Counted from the first letter of the stretch, positions 33,932-46,157 are shown. The stretch: 64,000 nt of DNA from Lentinula raphanica (GCA_027919835.1 JANVFP010000029.1:248001-312000); one strand, 5' to 3'. Notes: generated by a model from the sequence alone, not told the origin. Numbers and translations are program-made.

Positions 33932-36820
33932 TTAGACAATGACTATCTTCCCCTTTGCAATTTCTCCTGCTCTGATCCAAGCCCTCCTTCCTACTCTCTT
34001 CTCATAATATGTAGCCAACTGTGCTACCAAAGTCTCTTTACCAGGTCCTGTAAGAAACTTCTCACTGGTAACAATGAACATGCCTCGCTTGAACCGTGTC
34101 AGCATGACATTGGTTCTGTGGGGGTTTACCAAAAACCCAGGTCTATAAGACCTAACAGTTGAAATAATGATATAGTCCTCTTCATTTCCTATTAATCAAA
34201 AGAAGGAATCAGTTTCAAATAGCATATGTTTTGAGATTGCAAGTAAAAACAGACCTTGAAAAGAATCAACATTGAAACACCTGTTCTCCCAAGTTACCTG
34301 CTCATTCTCCTTCATCAACTTCTCAATATGATTCCTCTGTGAATCATATGGAGTAACAATTCTGTAATTCCTGCCAGATTTTTCCAAAACCTCAGCTAGT
34401 TGGATTACAGCTACAGCTTCTGCCTCATTCTAACAGATAATGATCAGATGAAATATGACTGGTAGGAAGAAAATTGCTTACTATGAATGAACCATTGTTC
34501 ATTTCACTCTCAGTTCCAGATGCCTCAATAAACCAACATGCAATGACATGATCAGCAATGGCATGCTTTGGGTTTGACCTCAAGGCTCCTTCATAAACAG
34601 CACTTGAGATAAATTCTCCCATTTGGGGTGGCATTCGGTCTGAAGAAACTGTTTTCAAAAGCTGATACTGTAATCAATGATGAATAACTCACACTGGGTA
34701 TCCAATAAATAGAGATGAGCATGAAAATGCTCAATTTCAAAGATACTCTGTAGATCTTGAATCTCTTCCTGACCATGAGGAGGCACTAAAATGCAGTAAA
34801 ATCGAGATGTAGAAAAATATCAATATTGTTCAACTCACATTGCTTGTCATCACCAATTAGACAAAGCTTCTTCAATCTCCCTCCACAAGATGTCAAAACA
34901 GGTAAGAAATTTCCTATCTCAATTTGACTGGCTTCATCAACTACAAGTGTATGCATTGGAATATTTCGAAGAAATTTGGGTAACTGAGAGCTTGAAAGCA
35001 TACTGAGTGTGCAAAGTATAACTTTACACCCCTTGAGATATCTTTGCAGTTTTGATGGTGAGAGTTGGTAAAACTGTTCAGATTGCAGAAGATTGCTTTG
35101 AAAAGCACTATCATAGATATGTTCATGCCTGCAAAGCTGTTAGTATTAGCTGTATTCAATGAATAAAAAATCAAATACCAATCCAAGTAGAAATCTGTAG
35201 ATACAAGAAGTTTCCAACCCATAAAACCAACTTTAGCTAGCTTTTCAGCAATATTCTTGACAGCTATGTTGGACTGGGCAACAAGCCATATTCCTGGAAA
35301 ATCTTGACTAGCTGTGGCAATCTCTACAAATCTTGAAATCACTCTAGTTTGTTCTTGAATTTCAAAACTGCTGGAGTAACATTGAAATTGTACTCACGAA
35401 GTTTTTCCACTTCCAGGTGGACCTCTGATCAAAATAATATGATCTTCATCCTTGAAGGAAAGCATTCTTTGAATAGCCAAAATTTGAGACTCATTCAAAG
35501 GCCGCTCTGGTAACTCTGGTACAGACAAAAATCTGGATTTTGGTACACAGAAGGAATGTGACTTTGGCCAAACCATGTTGCCATTGAGTGGTTCCCAAAT
35601 GTTGATGAACCAGGGATTGTCAAATATTGTGCCAGTCTGACCCTGCAGTGTTTTTAATAAAACAACATTCCTTTTCTCTTCTGTATTGGTAGAACCAACA
35701 TCTCCATTAGAAATGATACTTCCCAGAATCTGATTTGACTGTGTGTTGATCTCACGACCAAGACTGAGTATAGCATTACGACCTCTAGCACCTGCTGTTT
35801 GAGCAGGGAGGGTAAAAGTACCATTTGAGTTCTGCACAGTGAGGTGGATCTCCTGCAAAACCATTGACTGAATATTAAACAAGATCAGAGATTAACCAGG
35901 ATTGACTTTACCTGATCACGACGCAGTTTTCTTTTGTAAATTGAAGACTGGGCATTGAAGACACCTGCCCCTTTTTCAGTCACTTGAGCTGTGTGCTCAA
36001 TCTTGGATGGCTTCATATGTTCAAGGCGAAGGGCATCCGAAGCCAATTTTGACAGAATGTCCAGTTTCTATGAAAGAAAGATCAAGTTATCTCAGCAGAC
36101 ATGCATGGTTATGATGAACTAACGGACCTTGTCAGATATCCTCTGTGAAGTAGTGTCGATTCGCGGAACATCGTTGAATTGCTCCGCGAAGTTTTCGCAC
36201 CCAGCCAAGTACTGGGAAATCCATGTCCTCTGGACGAGGTTGGTACGACGTATAGACTTTGGATCACTATCGTAGTAAGCGAGGTCGAAGGCTGTTCGAA
36301 TATTTTCGACATTGACGCGAATATCCGGATCCTCGCCGATGATTAGTTCGATCGCCTCCGATGGGGTTTTCCGTGGCCCGTTCGAAGAAATTGATTGAAT
36401 ATCCACAGCGTGTTGGACATGAATACCCAGATCGCGGTAGAGGGCTAACGCGAGAGGTGCGAGATCGAATGCATAGAAGCCAACAGATTGGCAGAGAACG
36501 TCCTGTAGCATCCCGCGAACCCGTCCTGGATCGAAGTTGGATGACAGTTGTACACCAGCTCTAAACTCTACAATCAAGCATCGGTTTGGACCGTCAGAGA
36601 TCGCGAGAGCAGTGACGCTTTGATTCTGGGGATGTATCCCGATGGAGACTCCAAGAGGTCGAACGGCGTTCTTGAAGGCAGTCAAAGTCCCCACCGTGAG
36701 CTGACTCTCGTGAATAATCAAAACGCGACAGACGATATTAATCTCGGGTGCTTTTGCCGAGAGTATGTTTTGGTATATCTCTAGCTTGATGGGGTCTCGA
36801 ATTGGCTGAAGAGATCTCAT
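33932..36820 (-). CDS. UPF1/NAM7-like SF1 helicase with an extra N-terminal domain
   Basis: About eight introns join into one intact frame from ATG 36820 to TAA 33932. The helicase motifs are complete: G-P-P-G-S-G-K-T-S (Walker A), L-V-V-D-E-A-S-Q (motif II), G-D-D-K-Q (motif III), Q-Y-R-M-P-P (joined across an intron), N-V-D-S-F-Q-G then E-E-D-Y-I-I-I-S-T-V-R (motif V) and N-V-M-L-T-R-F-K-R-G (motif VI). The first 230 residues form a separate domain with V-E-F-R-A-G-V, F-D-L-A-P-L-A-L-A-L-Y and A-V-D-I-Q-S, loosely like an RNase D-type 3'-5' exonuclease fold; this is tentative. The UPF1-like class unwinds RNA or DNA 5'-3'. The 3' two-thirds is visibly more A/T-rich than the first exon. Confidence 0.85.
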
Positions 36821-37861
36821 GTCGGATGCAGGAGAGGGTGGAAGGAAGGAAAAGAAAGACGGTTGACAGATACGTTTTTATAAATGCAGCAAGATGATAA
36901 AGTTCTAACTCGCCGGATCGGGCCTTCTCCGTGTCATCTCGATTCTCTCGCGTCGATAACAAACATGTAACTGATCATGCGAGTCTGACGGTGGCAAGCG
37001 AAATACCTGTTGCTGGGATCATATCCTGGCTTCAGGGATATTGATTTAATCTCGCGATCCAGCATAGTTCATGGCTTTCGACAGCTTTCGACGAGTCCGC
37101 ATACTATACCAATCACTGAAGCTATACCAAGTCTTCTTAATACAGCGAGTTGTTCTCTCGATTGACCACAATCAAGAAATGGTGATTTTCATTCGTAGTT
37201 CGCCTCATATACACTGTACTCTTTGAGAACTTGCCGCGGTGTACCATTTGACATTGAGGAGCCTGAGATGGATTCCACTGCGAGATCCAAAGTGAGGGTA
37301 GGCCTTTGGGCATCAATTGACATCGAATTAGAGATTTGCATGCTGCGAAGCTTCAAACAATCACGCAAGGTGGTCAAGCTGGAGCATTCACTTCATATCA
37401 CTCTTCCCCTTTGATTCGAAGTACACAAGGACAATGATTCGCGCGCGAACAGGACCAACGATTAGCCAACTGCGGGACACAAATCAAACAATCAAATGTA
37501 AAGCGCAGCAAAAAGACCGTAATCACTATTGGAGGGTCAGAAGGCTATCATCATGAACGAGTAGATGGTGGAGCGCACATAATCTTGTGGGACAGACAAC
37601 AACATTCCATCTCTTCAAAAGCTTCCTATGGAATATTCTGAAGTAATACATGCATCTAGGACGGCATTATCTGAGCAAAGAAAGCTCAACGGTGAACGCG
37701 ATTGATACATCCAAGACATAGCTTGATATCGATGTAGAATGATTGCAGTCTTTCAACATCTCCGCAGTGATCTGATGTGATACAGTCACTGCAAGTGGAA
37801 GCACAGATGACCATGGTTGCGGCTGCGGAGAGGGGGGAAGAAGCACTACACGAGGTCGAGC
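36821..37861. other. Intergenic region
   Basis: About 1 kb with no supported gene. Short frames here lack ATG starts in good context, domains or splice continuity. It lies upstream of the helicase and downstream of the YwbE-like gene. Confidence 0.4.
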
Positions 37862-38518
37862 TCAGGAAAAGTGCGAATCGACATGATGTGAAACTGCTAT
37901 TTCGTCTCCCTCAAACTCGTAGCAGACTGGGCAGGTGTGCAAGGTGACATGGGAGATCTGATTGGAGCATGGAAGGTCAAATTCCTCTGATTCTTTTATT
38001 GGAGGGGAAAGGTCATGAGGAAGAAAGTCGCCCAGGTTGAATTGGAGTGGAGTTCTCGTCCCAGATTCTTCTTGTAAGTTATGCTGAGTGTCAAGTCGAG
38101 TTCTGTCAGTCCGTATAGCGGGACGACTAATATGCTGAACGTGTGTGTCTCCATTTCTGCCTGGATCGCTCAAACCAACAGAGTCGGCCCTTGCCTCCAT
38201 CTCCGTCACCATCCGCTGAACACGGCCAACTCGTCCGTCTTCTAACCTGACTTTGATGCCCCGAGGATGGTCACCACTCGTCAGAACCTCCGCTACAATA
38301 CCCTGCACTTGACGTCCAGTAGGCTGATCGATTTTGAGAACGATGGATACATAAGCACCAGAGACAACTTGACGGACTGTGGGCACAGGGAGCGAAGGGT
38401 TAGAGGTATCAGTTGATACTGAGCCCGCAGCACGGTAACTCCTTGTGTTCTTCTGATCTGTATTGGTTTGGTTGGGATGCCTTTTACGCCCTTGTCGGTT
38501 TCGAGGTCTTTGTATCAT
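37862..38518 (-). CDS. YwbE-like domain protein with C-terminal UBZ-like zinc motif
   Basis: A single-exon gene of 218 residues starting at ATG 38518; the frame upstream of it has only a TTG. After a basic N-terminus, residues about 50-105 read V-S-G-A-Y-V-S-I-V-L-K-I-D-Q-P-T-G-R-Q-V, then H-P-R-G-I-K-V-R-L-E-D-G-R-V-G-R-V. This is the signature of the small bacterial YwbE family (DUF2196). The C-terminus has C-P-V-C-Y-E-F-E-G-D-E and H-H-V-D-S-H-F, a C2H2 pattern like UBZ4 ubiquitin-binding fingers. The cellular role is unknown; ubiquitin binding is an inference. Its start codon is only 56 bp from that of the divergent BTB gene. Confidence 0.8.
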   Translation of the reverse strand: MIQRPRNRQGRKRHPNQTNTDQKNTRSYRAAGSVSTDTSNPSLPVPTVRQVVSGAYVSIVLKIDQPTGRQVQGIVAEVLTSGDHPRGIKVRLEDGRVGRVQRMVTEMEARADSVGLSDPGRNGDTHVQHISRPAIRTDRTRLDTQHNLQEESGTRTPLQFNLGDFLPHDLSPPIKESEEFDLPCSNQISHVTLHTCPVCYEFEGDEIAVSHHVDSHFS

Positions 38519-38574
38519 GGTGGGAAACAAAAAGCAAGTGAGGCTTGAGCAATCTATATTCCCACGCTTCGCCA
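38519..38574. promoter_or_regulatory. Very short divergent promoter region
   Basis: Only 56 bp separate the ATG of the YwbE-like gene (minus) from the ATG of BTB gene 1 (plus). The leaders must overlap the neighbouring coding sequence or be extremely short. No TATA box is seen. Confidence 0.5.
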
Positions 38575-39435
38575 ATGTCTTCTGAATCTACTACGTCGGA
38601 AATCTCTTATACTCTCTGTGATTCTGAAGGTTTTCCCCGGGACTCCACGTTCTACTATGACTACAAGACGTTCTTGGTATAGATGATAGACTTTTATGTC
38701 TGGTTCTGATATCCATACCAATATTGTCTTTCACCCAGGTTGAAGGGACACTGTTCAAGTTTCCAGTCAACATTCTCGCCATAGAATCCCCCATCTTTCG
38801 AGATATGCTAGAGCTTCCACCGACTTCAACGCTGCAAGGCTCAACGGATGACACTCCAATCCGTCTTGACTCAGTTTTGAAGGATGACTTTCGTCAACTT
38901 TTAAGAGTCCTCTCACCTCCGTAAGTCGACACACGAGCCTCTCCGCATTCTGAAAATTCAAGCGTGTTGCTCCAAGGCGAAGGTTCAAGGAGCCTACTCC
39001 GATACTGACATTCTCGCAATGGACTTCAGTGCTGAAACTTGCGGATATGTGGTGCATGGACGATATCAAAACGCACGCTGTATTGAACATGGAACGCCTC
39101 TCCGATATTGACCCTGTCGATAAGGTCGTTGTGAGCCGGTCATTCGGCATCAAACACTGGCTTTTACCAGCCTTTAACGAGATTTTACAACGTCCTCATT
39201 CGTTCACAGAATATGATCTGGAGCGCTTGGGGGCCTCGACACTTTTACAACTAGTGGCATTACGCGAGCGCATACAACACAGAAGTGAAATTCGTTTATG
39301 GAATCGTCGGCGGGGTATCGACTTCGATTTCACCGAGGCAATCGAATCCAGTCTGTCTGATTTCACAGGTATGCGTTTCTCTTTATGTCGGGCTCGTTAG
39401 TGACCGACAAACCATCAGATGTATCAGACTCCTGA
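38575..39435 (+). CDS. BTB/POZ domain protein, tandem copy 1
   Basis: Exon 1 (38575-38676) encodes 34 residues ending F-Y-Y-D-Y-K-T-F-L. Exon 2 starts at 38739 with V-E-G-T-L-F-K-F-P-V-N-I-L-A and I-E-S-P-I-F-R-D-M-L, the core BTB strand-helix pattern, and ends P-P at 38920. Exon 3 carries R-F-K-E-P-T-P-I-L-T-F and L-K-L-A-D-M-W-C-M-D-D-I, then the helical C-terminal part. A final short exon adds D-V-S-D-S before TGA 39433-39435. BTB domains mediate dimerisation or Cul3 recruitment; no partner domain is present here. Copies 2 and 3 share the exon plan. Confidence 0.85.
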
Positions 39436-40541
39436 CAACCCGCTCAAAATCAATAAATTTCCAGCGGAAAGCAGTCGCTCTTAACGGCGATGAAGCTCTG
39501 ACTCTACTCAGATATATATAGCTATCACTTGCAGATTACAGTTCGATGTTGCAACCCGACGTGTGTATGCAGATTCCGCCCTCTTTGAACACAAATATCT
39601 ATGCACTTCAACAAAGACCTGGACAAAGTAGTAAGTACACGGTTTGTTGGCTTCTAAGTTCTTGGCTTAGGAAGCATCGTCCGGGTTCGAGGTCTTGTCA
39701 AGAAAATCCAGATCCAAAAATCTTGATCAATGGAGTTCTTTGGATGCGTCATAACTTGAGAGGGCCCTGCTGGGGCGAGAATATAGTTCCTGATATGACC
39801 TTCAGCATGAAGAAGTTCTCTCGTTGTTCAGCTTCGAACTTATTGCATACGCAGTTCCCATGCATTTCAGTGGGTAAGTTTCCCATCTTCATCTATGTCC
39901 TCTTTCTAAGGTTAGATTGCTGAGGCGCAGCAAACACATTCTTTGGACTTCGCTTGTATCTTCATACGATTAGACTTCGATGGATTGTGGTGAGTGCAGG
40001 TCTGATCATAAGCCTCTTGCTGATAATCGATTGTCATGATAACTTCTAATAACTTCTCAACAGGAACCCATGACTTCAATGTTAATAGCATTCTCCCGGA
40101 CACTACACCCATTGCAATACAGCTGTCTCCGCAGCACAAGTTTGAACCTATTCGAACTCTATATCCTCGCAGCTCTATGCGACGTTTTGTTCCATCATGA
40201 GAGCATTTCTGATAAGACCGGTAGGTCCTCATGTTGCATATGTAATCCGGAACTGCATCAAGACCTTGGCTAGGCTGCTGTTGAATTCAGTAACCTCGAG
40301 ACATGCATGTGTTGGTGAAGACTGCAATCAATAATCACTGCCAAATCTAAGTTACTTCACAGCTGCTCATAATTTTGATGGTATTGAAGCGCAGTGAATC
40401 TAGACTAGCATGCCTCAATTTTTCAAGATTGTATCTTCCAATAAGCGATTATACTGCACGTATGTATGTCTTTTTAAATGGGCATGTCCAAGGCCAACGA
40501 AATTCAACCTTCCCCAGGCTCTCAAAACAACGACTAGCATC
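39436..40541. other. Spacer between BTB copies 1 and 2
   Basis: About 1.1 kb. The longest frame (39546-39923) has a plain ATG but no domain and no similarity to the BTB genes. Nothing else is supported. It may contain remnants of a former gene copy. Confidence 0.35.
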
Positions 40542-41546
40542 ATGATAGATCCCTCAGAACAACAGCCCGCATCCCCATCATCTGATGGTGCTCCACAAGC
40601 ATTTCCAAATCCTTCACCTACACCTACATCTACATACCCTCGTAACTTCTCCTTCTATTTTGACTATCGAACTTTCTTGGTAAGGACGCCAGGAATATGT
40701 ACCCTCATCGTCACATGCTGATCAGGAATTTCACGCTCCAGGTTGAAGAAACTCTCTTTAGATTCCCAATAAACCTCCTTGCTCAGGAATCCCCTGTTTT
40801 TCGAGATATGATGGAAATCCCGACATTTTCGACACAAGAAGGCCTGACTGATGACGATCCTATCCGCCTGGATGGTGTTCTGCATGATGACTTTGTGCAG
40901 CTTCTAACAATACTTGCTCCTCCGTGAGTGCCGTCATGTAATGTTCAGTTGAACTTAGTCTTATCTCTATGAGACAGTCAGAGGTTCAAACAGCCTGTCC
41001 CATCCCTGTCATTCTCCGAGTGGACATCAGTATTAAACCTAGCAGACATGTGGTGCATGGATGGGATCAGAGAACATGCTATCAAGACCATGAACAAAAT
41101 TGAAGGTGTTGACCCTGTTGAAAAACTTGTTGTGGCAAGGACATACAGAGTCGACGCCTGGCTACCTCCGTCATTGGACGCAATCATTCGACGTTCCCAA
41201 GACTGGAGTGAGCGTGATGTGGAACGGTTGAGCCTGTCTACTGTTCTTAAGCTTGTAGCACTCCGTGACCGCCTTCAGCCCCGATCCCAATATGGATATG
41301 CATTTTCATGGGACATAGCTCCTGTGAGGCAGGATATTCCAGATTCCGTTAGTTTTCAGAGCGTGATTAGAGAAAACTTATCTGATTTCATTGAAGGTAA
41401 TCACTTCATAATTAAAAAAGATATCCACTGATGCACTGATTGCTCTTCATCAAGATAGTCCAATAGTAAAAGAATATGACACGGAGACTCCTAGTCACGG
41501 AAAACAAAGTAACCCGAAAAAGAAGAACTCGAAGAAGAAAAAGTGA
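40542..41546 (+). CDS. BTB/POZ domain protein, tandem copy 2
   Basis: The start is ATG 40542 (M-I-D-P-S-E-Q-Q), followed by a Pro/Ser-rich leader and Y-P-R-N-F-S-F-Y-F-D-Y-R-T-F-L before intron 1. Exon 2 reads V-E-E-T-L-F-R-F-P-I-N-L-L-A and S-P-V-F-R-D-M-M. Exon 3 contains L-A-D-M-W-C-M-D-G-I and R-T-Y-R-V-D-A-W-L-P-P-S-L. A last intron near 41397-41453 adds an exon that ends in a Lys-rich tail (K-K-K-N-S-K-K-K-K) with TGA at 41544-41546. The basic tail is absent from copies 1 and 3 and could act as a nuclear or acidic-partner signal. That role is an inference. Confidence 0.85.
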
Positions 41547-41750
41547 TTGAGGTCCAACTTTACAAGTGGATAGAACAAGCTGTAGTAGGTTACTGAGTAG
41601 TACTACGAAACGGTCACGTGTCGCAAACTGCCATTTTTAAATTCAAATCAAATTCTAAATAAAACTGCCAGTGCCATTCCTTTGATTCAATCCAGATACG
41701 ATCCAAGTTCGGAAAACCAACGACCCAGAAATTCTCGAACTACTAGCTCG

Positions 41751-42654
41751 ATGACATTCACAGAAGAACAGCCTGCGCTCCCATCGCTCAACGGGGTTCC
41801 AGCCGATAACGCACTCCCAAGTCCATCGTCTGGCACTCCTGCATATCCTCGCAACTTTTCATTTTACTTCGACTACCGAACGTTTCTGGTAAGTTCGCTA
41901 GACAAGTTACATGCTATAGTTGCCACATTCTAACCAGGGATTGACTCGCGACGCTTCAGGTTGAAGGAACTCTTTTCAGATTCCCATTAAACCTCCTCGC
42001 TCAGGAATCCACAGTTTTCAAAGATATGATGGATATCCCAGCTTCTTCGCAGGAAGGCTTGACTGATGATAACCCGATCCGCTTGGATGGCGTTTTGCGT
42101 GATGATTTTGTGCAGCTTCTGACCATCCTTGCTCCTCCGTGAGTGGAGACTGAAACCGTGACAAAAGGCTAGGCGTGGTCTCATCATCTATGTTTTACAG
42201 TCAACGGTTCAAACAGCCTGTTCCAACCCTGTCATTCTCCGAGTGGACATCAATCTTGAAGCTAGCAGACATGTGGTGTATGGATGCTATCAGAGAACAC
42301 GCTATCTCGACCATGAAAGACATTCCCAATGTGGATCCTGTTGATAAAGTTGTCGTGGCGAAGAGATACGGAGTTGACGCTTGGCTGCCGTCGTCACTCG
42401 ACGCAATCATTCGGCGTTCTCAAGCGTGGAGTGAGCATGACGTGGAACGTCTGGGCCTCTCTACTGTCCTAAAGCTTGTGGCACTCCGCGACCGCCTTCA
42501 ACCAGTACACGGTAGACACGGATTTTCATGGGAGATCGCCTCTGCGAGACAGGAGGTTCCCAGTGCTGTCAACTTTCAGAGCATAATCGAAGCAGAGTTA
42601 TCAGAGTTCAAGTGTACTCAGGGAACCTCGGTTGCACAAAATATCTGTACATAA
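41751..42654 (+). CDS. BTB/POZ domain protein, tandem copy 3
   Basis: The start is ATG 41751. Exon 1 (41751-41888) encodes 46 residues ending F-Y-F-D-Y-R-T-F-L. Exon 2 encodes V-E-G-T-L-F-R-F-P-L-N-L-L-A and S-T-V-F-K-D-M-M. Exon 3 begins near 42201 with Q-R-F-K-Q-P-V-P-T-L-S-F and includes L-A-D-M-W-C-M-D-A-I and R-Y-G-V-D-A-W-L-P-S-S-L. It is closest to copy 2. The equivalent of the last intron is not seen, so the frame reads through to TAA 42652-42654 with a short tail ending N-I-C-T. Confidence 0.83.
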
Positions 42655-42872
42655 AGGATATAACGCAGAGATCTGGAAGACAAGACAAAGCTGTCGGACC
42701 CACGCAATGGTCATTTCATGAGCTTCAGTGTTTACATAGCAGAAATACAATTAGATTACACAAAATCAATGCTTCCAAATTACCAGACAAGCTACGCGAT
42801 TGTACCCGTAGAACTACCTGTGCGAGTGTTCAAGGCTCAAGCACCCAAGTACTAAGAGCTGCAAACTCTACC

Positions 42873-44624
42873 CTATGCTCTATCACCCGGTCTCGTCGAA
42901 TGCGAATCAATCAGTTGCTGAATTTCCTCCCGGGACAAGTACCTTCCGGTGATGGTCCCTCCTCTTTCCACACCATTCCCACTATCCGAGAAGCTCCTAA
43001 AACTCGAAGAACTAGACAGATCTTCCATAGTTCGCTGAGAACCAGGACGAGGACTCGACTGCGGACTAAGACCAAGACTAGATCCTGATGCCGACCGTTC
43101 ACCAGCGCTAGCAGTTTCCAGCACTGAGAAATCCGAGAACTCAGATCCTGACAACGACTCCACAGACGCCGATGCTGACACCGGTACTGACAGAGGTACT
43201 CCAGACGTTCCCGAAATTCCAGAGAAAGACGAGAACGCCTCTGAGACAGCAGGGGACATCGCTCTCGACGTAGGCGCACTGTACAAGCTGTATGTGTCGG
43301 AACTCGGAGGGCTGAGTAACACTACCCCATCCTCGATATCCGCTCTTGGGATGGGATGGGAGAGGGAAAGTGAAGGGATCATGGATGGAGATGAGGCTGT
43401 CGATTCTGGGTTAAATGGATCGGATGGCGGTGCATTAAGATGGGTGTTAGGATCAGTGATCGAAGGTTGTGATGCATGAATAAAAGGGTTCATCGAGGTT
43501 GCTGCTTGAGCGAAGGACATTGATGGATGAGCAAGATCATCGAACGGATTCACGGCAACGTGGGAACGGCCAGAGGTATGCAGATTCATATTATCCGCGA
43601 CGTTATCGGCAGAAGGGACTCTTGCTAGGTTTTGGAGAGACCCAAAAGATGACAAGGATGATAGATCGTGTAAATCACCATGCGGGTAGGGATTCAATGT
43701 AACGTCACTTGCTGATGTTACTATCGCACTGGGAGTGGCAGGTGTGGTGGGACTAGGAAAATCGAAAGAGGAGATGACTGAGACCGCAGAAGGGACTTGA
43801 TGGGTGACTGAAGAGATGGATCCTGAGTCTGAAAGGGAGGACTCGGTATCAGCGTCGGTGAGGATATGTAGATTCATTTCGTTTCCATAATTGTTGGGGG
43901 TGTCTATTAAAACAAGTGGGGAGTCCTGTCTCGGCCGAGGCTCATCGGTAAGCGTTGACGAAGAAGGGTGTTGTGACGGAATTTCGGAATTGGCAAGCCT
44001 TGAGCTTGATGACTGAGTGCCAGGAGGAAGAGAGAGAAAATCAGCACCACAACAATCTATGGCTCGTGTTGCTTACCGTATCACCATGGTTCCTCTTTCT
44101 TAGAGTAGTAGCGGTGATAGCAGACTGGATGCTAGTTCTCCAGCTCTCAATGCCCTCCTTCGATATAGTACGAGTACGAGTCGGAGTAATGTTCAAGGTC
44201 TCCATTTCGACGGACTCCCCGCGGTCTAGATGTGTTGATGAGTCGTCACCGGATTCGTTCGACGAGTCGTGAGCAGTGGAGACAGGGACCGCAGCAGGTG
44301 TTCTGCGTCTCCGCCTGGCTTCTCTGCGGACTGCGTAATCATGTCGCCATTGCGATACTTTGGGAGCAATGTGTGGATCGTATACGAACTAGATCAATGA
44401 ATTCAAGAGGTGAGTAAAGGGCTGGTAAAAACTAGCGATGAAAGCGGGCGACGGAGAATGACCATGAGAAACAGTAAGGTTAGATGTAAGGCAAGTATCG
44501 AAAGGCGAAATGTAGAAAGTAAGGTGGAAACATGAAAGAGGGGAAACGAGCGTACCTCCTTGAACGCAAAGCCCACTGCGACTGTTCCAAGAACAGCTAT
44601 GACATATACAGCTGGTGCTGGCAT
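42873..44624 (-). CDS. Ser-rich protein with an N-terminal membrane anchor, unknown function
   Basis: The gene starts at ATG 44624. The first 17 residues form a hydrophobic segment (V-Y-V-I-A-V-L-G-T-V-A-V-G-F-A-F) interrupted by intron 1 after F-K-E. The next exon gives F-V-Y-D-P-H-I-A-P-K-V-S-Q-W-R and a strongly basic cluster (R-R-E-A-R-R-R-R-R-T), consistent with a signal-anchor whose following region stays cytosolic. The third exon, from about 44010 to TAG 42873, is long, Ser/Pro/Asp-rich and disordered, and ends in a short helix (R-E-E-I-Q-Q-L-I-D-S). No enzymatic domain is recognised. An outer-mitochondrial or ER tail-out anchor is possible. Confidence 0.7.
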
Positions 44625-46157
44625 GTTGTCTCCTTCTTTCTCCGATGCGATGGTCAATGTAAGTTATTCTCTAGTAAAACCAGAGCTTGAGTCTGGAGTA
44701 TTTGAGCGACGTCGTTGAGGAGAGGGTTTGAGTAGAAAAGGAGGGTATAGGAGGTGAGAAGGACGTAAAAATATAAGGATGGGGAGCCGGATGAAAACTA
44801 AAGCTGTGTTGATCAGAATGAACGATGTCAAACAGACCTCGGGTAATCACCTCTTTCCGCCGAAGGCTCTAATCTTTGAGCTAGCTTTATGGCTAGGAAC
44901 TGCCAGGGGAAGTTGAAAGGAGACTGCGTCAAGGTCTTGACTCTGAGATCGAGCTTGAGCTTGAGCAATGAGCAAAGTACTTTAGCGCCAACAGCCGCCG
45001 AGCTTATCCAGATTCCGGAATCCGGCATTATCCGTGCCTTACATAACCGACACAGCGCCGCGCGGCATCACCGTTTTGCCGCCATTTCTGAACTTGACCT
45101 TGCAGTTGCACCTTCAATTTGTGTCTGTTGCACGATACCAGACAATGTTCTACAATATCTCAGCCTGTGTCTCTAGCGTGAACATCTCCATACTCTATCA
45201 TACAACAACATAGTCGTCCCTTCAACTCACGTTATTTTACAAGATCCGACTCGTACTTCCAACCTCTTCCAAAGAATTTGTTCGTCATTTCAGAATCACT
45301 CCCTGACTCACGAGCAGGAAATGGTCCGATACTTTAGGATATGGTACGCTCCGAACAAACATAACTCTCTCAACTCAATTCTACGGTTTACCTCGCAACC
45401 TCTCGCAACATAAAGAGCTGATGTTTCGATTCTGAACCCGGCTCAAGTGAACGAAGAAACTTATTCTCACCTTCCACTGTATGTTACATTCTCGACCTCG
45501 AGATAGTTCATGCCAATGGTTTTATTCAAACAGAAAAGAGTGACTATCAGTCACGATTCCTAGTTCCTCGTCCAAGTACCACCGCTACCGCTACCGGTGA
45601 CCTGAACCAGACCCACTGTAATGTCAACCATTACCATATACATACGGTATACCCAACCGTTCAAACTTGACGGTCCAAGGTCAAAGCTCTGATTTTCTCC
45701 GTATCCAGTTTTGACTGTTGTTTCGCGCTACCTTTTTAGTCATATCATTCTCAGCTGGGTGGGCAAAAGCGGGAATGCCACAAGAGTCCCGAGACATCCG
45801 CCGACTGTGGCTCTGGTCAATTTCCTCTTTCGGTCATCTAGTTGGTTCCGCCCATGGTCAAAGCGCCACCCCTTAACCAAAAATTGAAATTCTTATTGTT
45901 GACCGTGGCAGTTCACACTCATGGACCCGCCTTTCCGCTGTGCAGGCAAGTGAGACAATACGCGCAGACAAGAGTCTTCAAGTATAAAAGCTGCGAAGGG
46001 ACCATCGAATCTACATCCCCAAATTTCTACCAGGCTAATCATCGAGCTTGCCTCTGTTCCGCTTTCTAAACTCGTTCACAACTTGTTGAACCACCTCGCC
46101 CCTTCGATCTCTGCTCACTCTTCCGAGTATATCTGACCAACCATCTATAACCAACAA
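44625..46157. other. Intergenic region upstream of the pheromone-like gene
   Basis: About 1.5 kb without a supported protein gene; the frame at 44889-45176 starts with ATG but lacks any known domain or neighbour conservation. The last 180 bases contain a TATA box and the leader of the small CaaX gene. Confidence 0.4.
45983..45989 (+). promoter_or_regulatory. TATA box of the pheromone-like gene
   Basis: TATAAAA occurs 169 bp before ATG 46158 and is followed by a C-rich, A-rich leader without another ATG in frame. It is a good match to a TATA element for a strongly expressed small gene. Confidence 0.5.

Noticed and set aside
39546..39923. 125-codon frame between BTB copies 1 and 2
   Set aside because: No BTB similarity, no domain and no splice partner. 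A gene remnant is possible but not supported.
44889..45176. 95-codon ORF upstream of the pheromone-like gene
   Set aside because: Has an ATG but lacks motifs. It overlaps the promoter of the minus-strand membrane-protein gene and looks like chance.
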